In this document: in pieces, positions 36,249 to 45,415 of the stretch
Numbering within the stretch: position 1 is the stretch's first letter
Layout: every line of letters begins with the position of its first letter
Assembly (NCBI GenBank): GCA_017937095.1
Contig: JAGBEG010000008.1
Span: forward strand, 22,739 to 86,738
Source: Roseburia sp.
GTDB lineage: Bacteria; Bacillota; Clostridia; Lachnospirales; Lachnospiraceae
Direction: 5' to 3'
DNA length: 64,000 nucleotides
Notes under the pieces: model-generated
What the model was told of the DNA's origin: nothing
The model's input: the letters and a program-made list of their open reading frames with translations, nothing else
The model's database searches: none
Program-made: the position numbers and the translations under genes

Positions 36249-36743
36249 TTACTTAATGACCATACGCGGATACTTTACCATGACCTCATCGAGCATGTCC
36301 TCGTCCGGCTCAAACTCATAACGGTTGATGCCCTTCTCTCCCTTGAAGATAAGCTCGTAAATCTTCGCGCCGGCTTCTCCCGATGTGAGATCCTTATACG
36401 GAAGATTCTTGTCGTTCTCGTATTTGTAAACGCTGCGTTCTCCCTTCGGCGCAATCGTAAGCACATCCTCCATGGAAACTCTGCCAAGCCCTTTTCTCTT
36501 GCGCTTCGCCTTGATCTTTGCAAAACGAAATTCCCCGTCATAATATGTATATTCATATTCAATATCCGAGCGGAACGCCTGAAAATACCATAGAACCGCA
36601 AAAATAACCGCAGGAATCAGGAAGATGACCGGCACAAATATCGCCAGCACAAACGACACGCACGCCAGTACGAACCACAGCATATTCAGAACCTTCTTCA
36701 ACGTCGATCTCTTTCTCGGAACAATTACTAATTTTTCATGCAT
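36249..36743 (-). CDS. Small membrane protein with two TM helices and basic tail (possibly DUF6106)
   Basis: A 164-residue protein with a pair of hydrophobic helices (about 20-60), then a beta-rich cytoplasmic region containing YYDGEFRFAKIKAKRKRKG. I think it belongs to a Clostridia family (DUF6106-like) but am not certain of the number. No catalytic motif. Start ATG follows an AGAGG site. It may act at the membrane; nothing more can be said. Confidence 0.65.
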   Translation of the reverse strand: MHEKLVIVPRKRSTLKKVLNMLWFVLACVSFVLAIFVPVIFLIPAVIFAVLWYFQAFRSDIEYEYTYYDGEFRFAKIKAKRKRKGLGRVSMEDVLTIAPKGERSVYKYENDKNLPYKDLTSGEAGAKIYELIFKGEKGINRYEFEPDEDMLDEVMVKYPRMVIK

Positions 36744-36885
36744 CACAGACCTCTTTCCGCGCACGGTTGCCGCGCGCTCGTTCGTGGATCAATCCACCGT
36801 CCTTTTATTTTATCATGTATCTTTTTCGCAGAAAAGCCCTTTTGGATATTTTTCCAAATTTTTAGAATGTTTAAAAAGTTTTATC

Positions 36886-36914
36886 TTGACATTACGGGTC
36901 CCTTCATGTAAAAT
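36886..36914 (+). promoter_or_regulatory. Strong promoter of the tRNA-Phe/tRNA-Gly pair
   Basis: TTGACA (36886-36891), 17-base spacer, TAAAAT (36909-36914), 15 bases before the first tRNA. A near-consensus stable-RNA promoter. Confidence 0.85.
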
Positions 36915-36929
36915 AAATTTCTGTGAGAC

Positions 36930-37002
<73 letters not shown>

Positions 37003-37013
37003 TTCTTACTTCT

Positions 37014-37084
37014 GCGGGTGTAGTTCAATGGTAGAACACCAGCCTTCCAAGCTGGATACGTGGGTTCGATTCCCATCACCCGCT
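37014..37084 (+). tRNA. tRNA-Gly (TCC)
   Basis: 71 bases: acceptor GCGGGTG/CACCCGC, anticodon loop CTTCCAA giving anticodon TCC, T-loop GGTTCGATTCC. It starts 11 bases after tRNA-Phe, probably from the same promoter; no CCA is encoded. No strong terminator follows, so transcription may continue into the gene at 37191. Confidence 0.97.
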
Positions 37085-37190
37085 CTTTTCATGTCTGAGA
37101 TTTTATGTTTTTTTCATTCTTTTTCCCTTTTTTCCAGCTTTTATCTGTGTTATCCTTAGTAATAGTTTATAAGAAACAGGGGTATCTACT

Positions 37191-37841
37191 ATGGAAAAGA
37201 AAACAGATTTTAAAGCACTCTCGAACAAAGCAAAAGCACAGTATATCTGGGACTATTATAAGTGGCCGATCGTTCTGACTGTCGCCATCGTCTCTTTTGT
37301 CGTCTATATGATTTATCACTATGTAACTTACCGCGAACCGTTCTTAAATGTCATCATGATCAACTGCAACGATTCCATCTCTGCAACCGCCGACGGCTTC
37401 GATGAATTTCTGACGGAATACGGGTATGACCCGAAGGAATCACCTGTTTCGCTCTCCTCATCCCTTCATTTCTCCGAGGGCGAATATTCCATGTCCTACA
37501 ATGACTATCAGGTGCTCACAATGATGATCGCGGCAGGCGATCAGGATCTCTTTTTCGGAACCGGGAACGTCTTTACGGATTATGCAGAGCAGGGCGCATT
37601 AATTGACCTCTCGACCGTCCTTCCGGCAGAGCTGCTGGAACAATATCAGGATTCCCTGCTCTACTCGACGGACGGCGGAGAGGCCGATTCCTACCCATGT
37701 GCAATTGAAATTACCGACAATGCATGGTTAAAAAAGAACAACTATTACGATACCTGCTATTTCGGTATTTTTTATCAGAACCATAACTTAGAGGCATCGG
37801 TGCAGTTTGCCGAATTTCTGCTTGGCTATGATTCCAAATAA
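37191..37841 (+). CDS. Single-pass membrane protein of unknown function
   Basis: A 216-residue protein: basic cytoplasmic N-terminus (Lys-rich, ending YYKWP), a transmembrane helix (about 27-48), and an acidic extracytoplasmic domain with no recognised motif. The start ATG has CAGGGG eight bases upstream. I do not recognise a named family; similar N-terminal layouts (short basic stretch, WDYYKWP, one helix) are common in Lachnospiraceae. It may be transcribed from the tRNA promoter, which would be unusual. Confidence 0.65.
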   Translation: MEKKTDFKALSNKAKAQYIWDYYKWPIVLTVAIVSFVVYMIYHYVTYREPFLNVIMINCNDSISATADGFDEFLTEYGYDPKESPVSLSSSLHFSEGEYSMSYNDYQVLTMMIAAGDQDLFFGTGNVFTDYAEQGALIDLSTVLPAELLEQYQDSLLYSTDGGEADSYPCAIEITDNAWLKKNNYYDTCYFGIFYQNHNLEASVQFAEFLLGYDSK

Positions 37842-37866
37842 GCGTTTCCCCGCCCGGCAGTCCTTT

Positions 37867-39627
37867 CTATTGCAGCACAACCACCGAATACTGCGGCAGC
37901 GTGAGCGTACCGTCCGTAAGAACGGGTGCTTCTGCCGTCGTAAGCAGCGCTCCGCAGATTTCCGTTGCGCCCATCTGTGACAGATCGACTTCTTTCGTCT
38001 CCTCTGACAGATTTATGACCAGCACAACCTCTTCATCCATATACGCTTTGGTGATGACGCAGACAGATGCATCCGAAAGGCTTTCTTCGTAAGTTACCGT
38101 TCCATGCGTGATCGCCGGATAGCTGTTGCGGAGCTTTATAGCCTCCTTTACGAACGAATAGATCGAATCGCCGTCCTCCTGCTGCTCTGCGAGGCTGTCA
38201 TATTTCATCTTAATATCATCCATATCCGCCGGACCTTTGCACATCCCCGCCGTACCTTCGTCCATCGACCAGTACATCGGCGCGCGCTTATTCTCATCCT
38301 TGCCGGAGCCCTTCATGCCAAGCTCTTCGCCGTAATAGAGGAAGCTGCTTCCAGACATCAGAAGGTTTAACGCCTGTCCGATTTTCGTCTGATTCTCACT
38401 GTAATCCCCCGAATAATATCCCGCGCTTCTTCCCATATCGTGATTGGTGTAGAACGGCGCGTCAATATAGCTGTCACTGTAAGGTGCAATCGTCTCCTGC
38501 AGATTTACAAGCGCTTTGCCGTAAGCAGCAGCTCCGCTGGAGCCTTTCACCGCACTGGCGATGATACCGTCCTTATCCGCAAACGCGAAATCAAAACAAC
38601 TGTCAATTCCACTCTCGTAATACTGCGCGTACGTCGGCAGATCGTTCCAGACCTCCGCCACGATGTACGCATCGTCCTTTTTCTCCTTTACCATGGTATT
38701 AAACCAGGACAAAATCTCAACATTGCCTTCAATGTTTCCCGACTCGTACTCCTTCGCCGCATCCAGACGGAACCCGTCCACGCCCTTATCCAGCCAGAAA
38801 TCTACAATCCCCGCAAATTCCTCGCGAACCGCCTCGCTGTCCAAGTTAAGATCAGGCATCTCGCTCCAGAACTGGGCTTCATAGTACCAGTCTGTACCGT
38901 CAAGTTCACAGTAGCCGCCCCCGTTCTCCCTTGAAAAATGATAATAGTCCACATACGGGCATTCCGCTGCGTCCGGCTCCGCCCCCTCGGGCAGATTCCT
39001 TAAGTATTCCGCTGCCGTTTGAAACCACTCGTGCTGTGTGGACGAATGATTCATGACAAGGTCGATGATGACATGGATTCCCCGCTCGTGACACGCCTCC
39101 ACAAATGCGTCAAAATCCTCCATCGTACCGTATTCGCTGTCGATCGCGCAGTAATCTGTCACATCATACTTGTGATAGGTCGTCGACGGCATGACAGGCA
39201 TCAGCCAGATTCCGTCGCAGCCAAGGTCTGTATCTGTCGCCGGATCGCCGTCATTGATGTAATCCAGCTTTTCTGTCAGACCCGCCAGATCTCCGATTCC
39301 GTCTCCGTCGCCGTCATAAAAGCTGTAGACGAACACCTCATACCATGTACGGTAGTTATCCTGCGATATCTGGGGCTGCGCCGTATTGAACTCCTGCATC
39401 ACAGACAGCGCGGTCGCCCCCGCTGCAGCTTCGTCCTGCGCTGTTTCTTCTCCTGCCTTCTCCGTTCCCCCGGAAGCTGCGCCGGCAGCAGCTCCCGCCG
39501 CGTTTTCCGTGCCTGCGGGCGCTTCCTCTCCTGCGTCCGCCGTCCCGCACGCCGTACTTCCAAGAAGCATTGCGCCGCACAGCAGCAATGCAAGGCTTCG
39601 TTTTACATTCTTTCCATTCTCCTTCAC
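37867..39627 (-). CDS. Extracellular lipoprotein alpha-amylase (GH13)
   Basis: A 586-residue GH13 glycosidase anchored as a lipoprotein. The N-terminus has a hydrophobic signal stretch and lipobox LGSTAC, then an Ala/Glu/Gly-rich linker, then the catalytic barrel: first conserved motif with IIDLVMNHSS, nucleophile in DGFRLDAAKE, acid/base Glu in IVAEVWND, and stabiliser in YTNHDMG. It should hydrolyse starch or maltodextrins outside the cell. I start at a GTG with GAGGGAAG five bases upstream; an upstream ATG (about 11 codons earlier) is possible. Calcium sites were not examined. Confidence 0.88.
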   Translation of the reverse strand: MKENGKNVKRSLALLLCGAMLLGSTACGTADAGEEAPAGTENAAGAAAGAASGGTEKAGEETAQDEAAAGATALSVMQEFNTAQPQISQDNYRTWYEVFVYSFYDGDGDGIGDLAGLTEKLDYINDGDPATDTDLGCDGIWLMPVMPSTTYHKYDVTDYCAIDSEYGTMEDFDAFVEACHERGIHVIIDLVMNHSSTQHEWFQTAAEYLRNLPEGAEPDAAECPYVDYYHFSRENGGGYCELDGTDWYYEAQFWSEMPDLNLDSEAVREEFAGIVDFWLDKGVDGFRLDAAKEYESGNIEGNVEILSWFNTMVKEKKDDAYIVAEVWNDLPTYAQYYESGIDSCFDFAFADKDGIIASAVKGSSGAAAYGKALVNLQETIAPYSDSYIDAPFYTNHDMGRSAGYYSGDYSENQTKIGQALNLLMSGSSFLYYGEELGMKGSGKDENKRAPMYWSMDEGTAGMCKGPADMDDIKMKYDSLAEQQEDGDSIYSFVKEAIKLRNSYPAITHGTVTYEESLSDASVCVITKAYMDEEVVLVINLSEETKEVDLSQMGATEICGALLTTAEAPVLTDGTLTLPQYSVVVLQ

Positions 39628-39653
39628 GTATCTTCCCTCTCTTTCATAGTCAT

Positions 39654-39748
39654 CGCTCATTTTATCATGTGCAAAGACGGCACATGATCGGCATTCGCCG
39701 TTCATCAATCCTGCAAGCAGGTTGACTCTCTTGCGCTCATTTTATCAT
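39654..39748. repeat. Promoter-associated repeat module, copy 1
   Basis: CGCTCATTTTATCAT occurs at 39654-39668 and again, extended by CTCTCTTG at its left side, at 39726-39748. Between them lie TCATGTGC/GCACATGA (a hairpin) and CATTCGCCGTTC. The same layout occurs at 50515-50627. On the minus strand the module lies just upstream of the amylase gene. Confidence 0.75.
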
Positions 39749-39772
39749 ACATGAAATTTGATTTTTTCTCAA
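39744..39772 (-). promoter_or_regulatory. Predicted promoter of the amylase gene
   Basis: TTGAGA (39767-39772), 17-base spacer, TATGAT (39744-39749) on the minus strand; the -10 overlaps the end of the repeat module. Confidence 0.65.
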
Positions 39773-39811
39773 CCTTGTCTTGCCTGTGCGTTCTTTCCTG
39801 CAATCCGTTGC

Positions 39812-42415
39812 TTACCGCCGTCTGAAATCCGCAATTACCTTGACGAGCTGAATGCACACGGTCGGCAGCACCGCCATAAGAAGAATCAGCCCAAGAGCGC
39901 CTCCCGAAAGCTGCTCCACGGCAAAGAGCTTCTGCAGCGGCGGTACGAACAGCACCGCGCCAAGCAGCATTGCGCCGAGCACGAACGCGCCGAGGCTGTA
40001 CCAGTTTCCCGCAAAACCGATTTTAAAAATGGAATGTCTGCTGCGGCAGTTAAAGCCGTGGAACAGACGCGCAAGCGTGAGCGTCGCAAACGCCATCGTG
40101 CTCGCTGCCGCCGCGCTCACCGAAAGTCCCGCATAGAAAGAGACCATGGTACAGGCAGCGATCAATCCGCCCTGCACGAGCAGCAGCGCCATAAATTTCC
40201 CGCTCAGGATGCCCGCCTTGGGGTCTCTTGGCTTTTCCGCAAGCACATCATTTTCCATCGGCTCCATGCCGATTGCAAGCGCCGGAAGCGAATCGGTCAG
40301 AAGATTGATGAACAGAAGATGCACCGGTGCAAACGGAACCGGAAGCGCCGCAATCGACGTATAGAGCACCGCCATGATTCCAGCTATATTTCCCGAGAGA
40401 AGAAACAGGATGGCATTCTTAATGTTCTTGTATACATTTCTGCCGTTTGCCACCGCCTTGATGATCGTCGCAAAGTTATCATCGGTCAGAATCATGGACG
40501 CGGCGTCCTTCGACACCTCCGTTCCGGTAATTCCCATTGCAACGCCGATATCTGCGGCTTTTAGCGCCGGTGCGTCATTCACGCCGTCCCCGGTCATCGA
40601 TACGATGCGCCCCTTGCGCTGCCATGCCTCGACAATACGTATCTTGTTCTCCGGCGAAACGCGCGCGAACACCGCAATATGTTCAATCAACTGGTCGAGC
40701 TCCTTGTCTGTCATAGCGTCTAATTCCGTGCCGACCATCGCGATATCTCCCTCTCCGAAGATGCCGATTTCTTTCGCAATGGCGGTCGCCGTGATCTTGT
40801 GATCGCCTGTAATCATTACCGGACGGATTCCCGCACGCTTCGCATCCGCCACCGCTGCCTTCGATTCCTCGCGCGGCGGGTCGATCATCGCCACAAGCCC
40901 AAGGAAGGTATAATCGCGCTCGCCTTCCAGCGTGAGCGTTTCGTCTTTCTCCATGTTCCTGTAAGCAAACGCAAGCACACGTAAGCCCTGCCCGGAAAAT
41001 TCCAGATTTTTCTGTTCAATCTCCGCCCGGTCGCGTTCCGTCAGCGGACGCACGCCCGATTGATCCCAGATCGAACAGGTCCGGTCTAAAAGCACGTCAA
41101 GCGCTCCCTTTGTGAGCAGGGTCGGCACGCCGTGCAGCCTGTATTTTGTACTCATCAGCTTGCGGTCGGAGTCAAACGGCAGTTCCTCAAGACGCGTCAT
41201 TTCCTCCCGGAAGAAATTGTCGTCGATCCCCGCCTTGCGCACCATCTCAAGAAGCGCAGACTCTGTCGGGTCGCCGATGACCTTTCCGTCATCCGTCCGC
41301 GAATCATTGTTCAGAATCGCGTCATACATCAGATAACGGTGAAGCTGCTGCTTTACATCCAGCCGCTCCGGTGCGAATGTTTCATGATCCAGATAAATCT
41401 GCTTCACAGTCATCTTATTCTGTGTGAGCGTACCCGTCTTATCCGAGCAGATGACCGATACGCAGCCAAGGCTTTCGACCGCTTTCAAATCCTTGATGAT
41501 CGCATTTTCACGCGCCATCTTCTGCGTTCCCATCGCCTGTACGATGGTGACGATAGAACTGAGTGCCTCCGGAATTGCCGCCACGGCAAGCGCTACGGCA
41601 AACATCAGCGCGTCAATCAGTTCCATCCTCCGGTAGAGAGACAGACCGAACACCACCGCGCAGATGACCAGGATAATCATTGCCAGCTTCTTCCCGAAAT
41701 CATCCAGCGAAATCTGAAGCGGCGTCTTTTTCTCCTTTGCCGCATTCAAAAGCCCCGCGATCTTACCGATCTCCGTGTCCATACCGGTTCCTGTCACAAT
41801 GACGTTCGCCCGTCCGTAGGTGACGAGACTTCCCGAATAGACCATGTTCACGCGGTCCGCCAGCGCCGTCTCCTGTTCCATGACGCACTCTGTTTTATCC
41901 ACATTTGTAGATTCCCCTGTGAGGGAGCTTTCATTGACCTGAAGCGAATAATTGTGCAGAATCCGTCCATCCGCCGCCACGAGATCGCCCGCCTCAAGCA
42001 GCAGGATATCGCCCGGTACGACCTCCCTTGCCGGAATCTCCATCTTCGTCCCGAAGCGCAGCACCTTTGCATTCGGCGAAGAAAGATTCTTTAAGCTCTC
42101 CAGCGATTTTTCCGCCTTGACATACTGTACCGTTCCAAGTACCGCATTCAAAACGATGACAACAAGAATGACCAGCGTACTCTCCATATTCCCGGAGAAC
42201 GCGGAAATCACTGCTGCAACGATTAGAATTGCCACCAGAAGGTCTGCGAACTGCCCGAGAAAAATCTCAGGTACGGTCCGCTTCTTCCCCTCCGCGAGAA
42301 CATTCTCGCCGTACTCCGCCAGACGCTCCTTTGCTTCCTCTTCCGTCAGACCGTTTTCGGTCGTCGCCATGCTCTTTAGCACGTCATCTGTAGAAATCTG
42401 ATACCATTCTTTCAT
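39812..42415 (-). CDS. Type II P-type cation ATPase, probable Mn2+/Ca2+ exporter
   Basis: An 867-residue pump of the PIIA/PacL type. The actuator TGES (166-169), phosphorylated Asp325 in CSDKTGT, hinge MTGDGVNDAP and four-plus-six helices are intact. The metal-site helix M4 reads PEALSS (282-287) where SERCA-type calcium pumps have PEGLP; this PEALSS form is, from memory, that of Listeria LMCA1-like and pneumococcal CaxP-like exporters. A yybP-ykoY-like riboswitch precedes it, which in other bacteria responds to Mn2+ and controls Mn2+/Ca2+-exporting ATPases. Mn2+ export is therefore likely; Ca2+ is the alternative. A second P-type ATPase lies 246 bases upstream. Confidence 0.92.
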   Translation of the reverse strand: MKEWYQISTDDVLKSMATTENGLTEEEAKERLAEYGENVLAEGKKRTVPEIFLGQFADLLVAILIVAAVISAFSGNMESTLVILVVIVLNAVLGTVQYVKAEKSLESLKNLSSPNAKVLRFGTKMEIPAREVVPGDILLLEAGDLVAADGRILHNYSLQVNESSLTGESTNVDKTECVMEQETALADRVNMVYSGSLVTYGRANVIVTGTGMDTEIGKIAGLLNAAKEKKTPLQISLDDFGKKLAMIILVICAVVFGLSLYRRMELIDALMFAVALAVAAIPEALSSIVTIVQAMGTQKMARENAIIKDLKAVESLGCVSVICSDKTGTLTQNKMTVKQIYLDHETFAPERLDVKQQLHRYLMYDAILNNDSRTDDGKVIGDPTESALLEMVRKAGIDDNFFREEMTRLEELPFDSDRKLMSTKYRLHGVPTLLTKGALDVLLDRTCSIWDQSGVRPLTERDRAEIEQKNLEFSGQGLRVLAFAYRNMEKDETLTLEGERDYTFLGLVAMIDPPREESKAAVADAKRAGIRPVMITGDHKITATAIAKEIGIFGEGDIAMVGTELDAMTDKELDQLIEHIAVFARVSPENKIRIVEAWQRKGRIVSMTGDGVNDAPALKAADIGVAMGITGTEVSKDAASMILTDDNFATIIKAVANGRNVYKNIKNAILFLLSGNIAGIMAVLYTSIAALPVPFAPVHLLFINLLTDSLPALAIGMEPMENDVLAEKPRDPKAGILSGKFMALLLVQGGLIAACTMVSFYAGLSVSAAAASTMAFATLTLARLFHGFNCRSRHSIFKIGFAGNWYSLGAFVLGAMLLGAVLFVPPLQKLFAVEQLSGGALGLILLMAVLPTVCIQLVKVIADFRRR

Positions 42416-42430
42416 AAGAAACCTCCATTA

Positions 42431-42580
42431 AAAAAATGAGACTTCCAGCGCAAGTACACAGATTGTGCAGCATGCGCTAAAAGTCTCATAACCATGAAAT
42501 AAAATCAGTGGTATGCAGCGCCAGACCAAAAGGCCGCGTATGTTGACGCTGCATTTCTTACTACTCCCTTTTAGCTATTT
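42431..42580 (-). promoter_or_regulatory. yybP-ykoY-type Mn2+ riboswitch with expression-platform terminator
   Basis: In minus-strand RNA, GGGAGTAG (42562-42569) begins the aptamer, followed by GCAGCGTCAACAT, GGTCTGGCGCTGC, TACC and TGAGACTT, the conserved pieces of the yybP-ykoY motif. The aptamer's 3' part TGAGACTT also pairs with AAGTCTCA to make a terminator with T7 at 42431-42437, giving a ligand-ON switch by the known mechanism. The ATPase start follows with AATGGAGG. Recognition is by eye. Confidence 0.88.
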
Positions 42581-42661
42581 TATTTTAAGGATTGTTTAGA
42601 GTATAACGAGCCGCGCCCGCGCTGTCAATCCCCATCCCGGAACCTTAACATATCTTTTACC

Positions 42662-45322
42662 TCAATGCCATCTCTCATATGGATTTCCGCGCTTCCTCTC
42701 TTCCTGCCGCGGGGCACTCATCCCGGAATACGCCGCCTGCCGTTTTGTGTGTCCCTCCGCCGCCTTTTCCCGTTTTCCGGCGCAGGAGAGCAGAACCAGA
42801 ATTTCATGTGCAAGCAGCGGCATGGAAGCGAGCACCAGAAGCTTTACCCACTCGAACACGCTGAGCTTACAGGTTCCGAACAACGTGATAAAGTATGGAA
42901 TCTCCGTGACTAAAAGCTGCAGACCAATCCCCACAAAGACCGCCACGATCATCAGGCGGTTCTCCAGATGATTCATCCGGAACAGGGACGTCTCCACATC
43001 CCGCATTCCGATTGCATGGAAAAGCTGCGCCATCCCAAGCACCGTGAACGCATAGGTCTGACAACGGTTTAAGATTTCCGATTCGGCAAGGAGCCCTCCG
43101 ATTCCCTCCGGCGTGACCGGCAGTCCCGCCTGCAGGAGCATTCCCACCGGGTACTGCAAAAACGCAGTCATGCTGATGATTGCAATGAGCACGCCGTAAA
43201 AACAGGTGCATCCCCAGCCGCCGCCTGCAAAGAGGCTCTCCTTGCCGTCACGCGGCGGACGGTCCATATAGCTCTTATTTTCCTCCTCATCGATGCCCAG
43301 CGCTAACGCCGGAAGCGAGTCCGTAATCAGATTGATCCATAAAATATGGCTGGACTTTAACGGGGCGGCAAGCCCCATCGCCACCGCTGCAAGCATCGTG
43401 ATGATCTCACCGAAATTCGAAGACAACAGAAAGAGCACCGATTTGCGGATATTCTCATAAATGCTTCTGCCCTGCGCGATTGCACCTGCAATCGTGGCAA
43501 AGTTATCATCCGTCAGAACGATATCGGCAGCGTTTTTCGCCACATCCGTTCCCGACATTCCCATTGCGATGCCGACGTCCGCGGATTTCAGCGACGGCGC
43601 ATCATTGACGCCGTCCCCGGTCATCGCGGTAATTTCCCCGCATTTGCGGCAGGCGGAGACAATCCGCACCTTATGCTCCGGCGAGACATGCGCGAACACG
43701 CTCGTTCCTGCGATCCGTCCGGCAAGCTCTTCCTCATCCATATGCTCTAACTCTTCCCCGGTGATGCACTCCTCCTTATCCTGCGCAATTCCAAGCTGAC
43801 GTGCAATCGCAAGCGCTGTATCCGCCCGGTCTCCGGTAATCATGATCGTGCGCACGCCTGCGCGGCAGAACTCCCTGACCGCCTCCGCCGCCTCCGGACG
43901 AATCGGGTCCTCCATTCCCGCAAGCCCCAGAAACGTCAGCCCGTTCTCCTCGATTCCCGAGACGTCCTCGCGCATTCCAAGCGCAAGCACCCGGAGACCG
44001 CCCGCCGTCATTGCCGACAGCCCTTTTAAAATCTGCTTCTTTACCGCCGGTGTAAGCGGCGTCTTCTCCCCGCCGTTTAAGACGTAACGGCACCGCTCCA
44101 ATATCTCGTCCGGCGAACCCTTCGTGTAAGAAATCCTGCGGCTGCCCTCCCGGTGTACCGTCGTCATCATCTTCCGGTCCGAGTCAAAGGCAAGCTCATC
44201 CACGCGCGGAAGCGTCTTCTCAAGCGTTTCCCGCTCGATTCCAAAACGCGCCGCCATATCGGCAAGCGCCAGCTCCGTCGGATCGCCCCGGCGCTCTCCG
44301 CCGTGCAGCGAGGCGTCGTTGCAAAGTACGAAGCCGCGTATAAAGTGACGTTCCAATTCCGGCTGCAGTTGTTCGGTCTCAAGCACCTTTCCGTTTACAT
44401 AACATTTCGTCACGGTCATGCGGTTCTGCGTCAGCGTTCCCGTCTTATCCGAACACACGACACTGACACAGCCCAGCGTCTCTACGCTCGGCAGCCGCTT
44501 CACGATCGTATGTACCTTTACCATCCGTGAGACCGACAGCGCCAGCACCATCGTCACGATTGCGGGAAGTCCTTCCGGGACTGCCGCCACGGCAAGTGAG
44601 ATCGCCGTAATGAGCATTTCCGCGATATCCCGTTTCTGCAATACCGCGATAAAGAACAGTAGGAGGCACAGGAAAATGGATACAGTGCTAAGGACCTTGC
44701 CCAGATCGGCAAGCCGTTTCTGCAGCGGCGTCATCTGCGTTCCCACATTCTTTAACATTCCGGCTATCTTTCCGATTTCCGTGTCCATGCCGATTGCCGT
44801 AACCATACCTTCGCCGCGCCCGTATGTCACGTTCGTGGACATATAGGCGAATTTGTGCTCCGCTGTATCTTTTGATACCGGAACAGATTCGCCCGTCAGC
44901 GCGGATTCCTCAATCTTTAAGTTGACCGCCTCCACCAGCGTGAGGTCCGCCGGCACCTGACAGCCCGCCTCAAGCACGACGATATCGCCTGGAAGGAGAT
45001 CCGCAGCGGGAATCTCCTTAATCTCTTCCCCTTCCCTGATCAGGGCATGCGGGCTTGTCATCGCTTTGAGCGCATCCAGCGCTTTCTTCGCCTTTCCCTC
45101 CTGAATCACGCCGACAACTGCATTGAGCAGGACGACCGCCAGAATGATCATCGTATCGCCGTATTCCCGCAGGAACAGGGAAATAACCGCCGCCACGAAG
45201 AGAATAAAAATCAGCGGATCGTTCAACTGCTCTATGAAGCTCTCCGCGGCTGATTTGCGCTCCTCGTCCTCGAGCACATTCTTTCCCCGTTCTCTGCCAT
45301 CTGTCCGATATTGCTCTTCCAT
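42662..45322 (-). CDS. Type II P-type cation ATPase, calcium-pump type, short N-terminus
   Basis: An 886-residue PIIA pump with TGES (143-146), phosphorylated Asp292 in CSDKTGT, MTGDGVNDAP and M4 motif PEGLP (249-253), the classic Ca2+ pump form. The M1 region begins about 25-30 residues earlier than in the neighbouring pump, so the N-terminal actuator helix is short; a longer start at a TTG (45355) would lie inside the upstream terminator. The C-terminus has an unusual basic tail (ending NPYERWH). It is not preceded by a riboswitch, in contrast to its neighbour. Confidence 0.9.
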   Translation of the reverse strand: MEEQYRTDGRERGKNVLEDEERKSAAESFIEQLNDPLIFILFVAAVISLFLREYGDTMIILAVVLLNAVVGVIQEGKAKKALDALKAMTSPHALIREGEEIKEIPAADLLPGDIVVLEAGCQVPADLTLVEAVNLKIEESALTGESVPVSKDTAEHKFAYMSTNVTYGRGEGMVTAIGMDTEIGKIAGMLKNVGTQMTPLQKRLADLGKVLSTVSIFLCLLLFFIAVLQKRDIAEMLITAISLAVAAVPEGLPAIVTMVLALSVSRMVKVHTIVKRLPSVETLGCVSVVCSDKTGTLTQNRMTVTKCYVNGKVLETEQLQPELERHFIRGFVLCNDASLHGGERRGDPTELALADMAARFGIERETLEKTLPRVDELAFDSDRKMMTTVHREGSRRISYTKGSPDEILERCRYVLNGGEKTPLTPAVKKQILKGLSAMTAGGLRVLALGMREDVSGIEENGLTFLGLAGMEDPIRPEAAEAVREFCRAGVRTIMITGDRADTALAIARQLGIAQDKEECITGEELEHMDEEELAGRIAGTSVFAHVSPEHKVRIVSACRKCGEITAMTGDGVNDAPSLKSADVGIAMGMSGTDVAKNAADIVLTDDNFATIAGAIAQGRSIYENIRKSVLFLLSSNFGEIITMLAAVAMGLAAPLKSSHILWINLITDSLPALALGIDEEENKSYMDRPPRDGKESLFAGGGWGCTCFYGVLIAIISMTAFLQYPVGMLLQAGLPVTPEGIGGLLAESEILNRCQTYAFTVLGMAQLFHAIGMRDVETSLFRMNHLENRLMIVAVFVGIGLQLLVTEIPYFITLFGTCKLSVFEWVKLLVLASMPLLAHEILVLLSCAGKREKAAEGHTKRQAAYSGMSAPRQEERKRGNPYERWH

Positions 45323-45353
45323 TTTCGCGCCCCCATCGTCAAAGATTCCAAAC

Positions 45354-45379
45354 AAAAACCGCCTTTTGCGCGGCGGTTT
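45354..45379 (-). terminator. Terminator downstream of the GGDEF/EAL gene
   Basis: AAACCGCC-x8-GGCGGTTT hairpin with T5 on the minus strand, 32 bases before the second ATPase start. Confidence 0.85.
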
Positions 45380-45415
45380 CTGCTGCTAACTCATCTTATG
45401 AGAGCATGGACAACT

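Noticed and set aside
39019-40564. Basic, Arg/His/Cys-rich long reading frames opposite the amylase and ATPase genes
   Set aside because: Composition mirrors the opposite strand; no conserved motif and no promoter.
42600-42661. GC-rich region between the two ATPases considered as a second riboswitch
   Set aside because: No aptamer pattern and no terminator; only a plain gap after the second ATPase gene.
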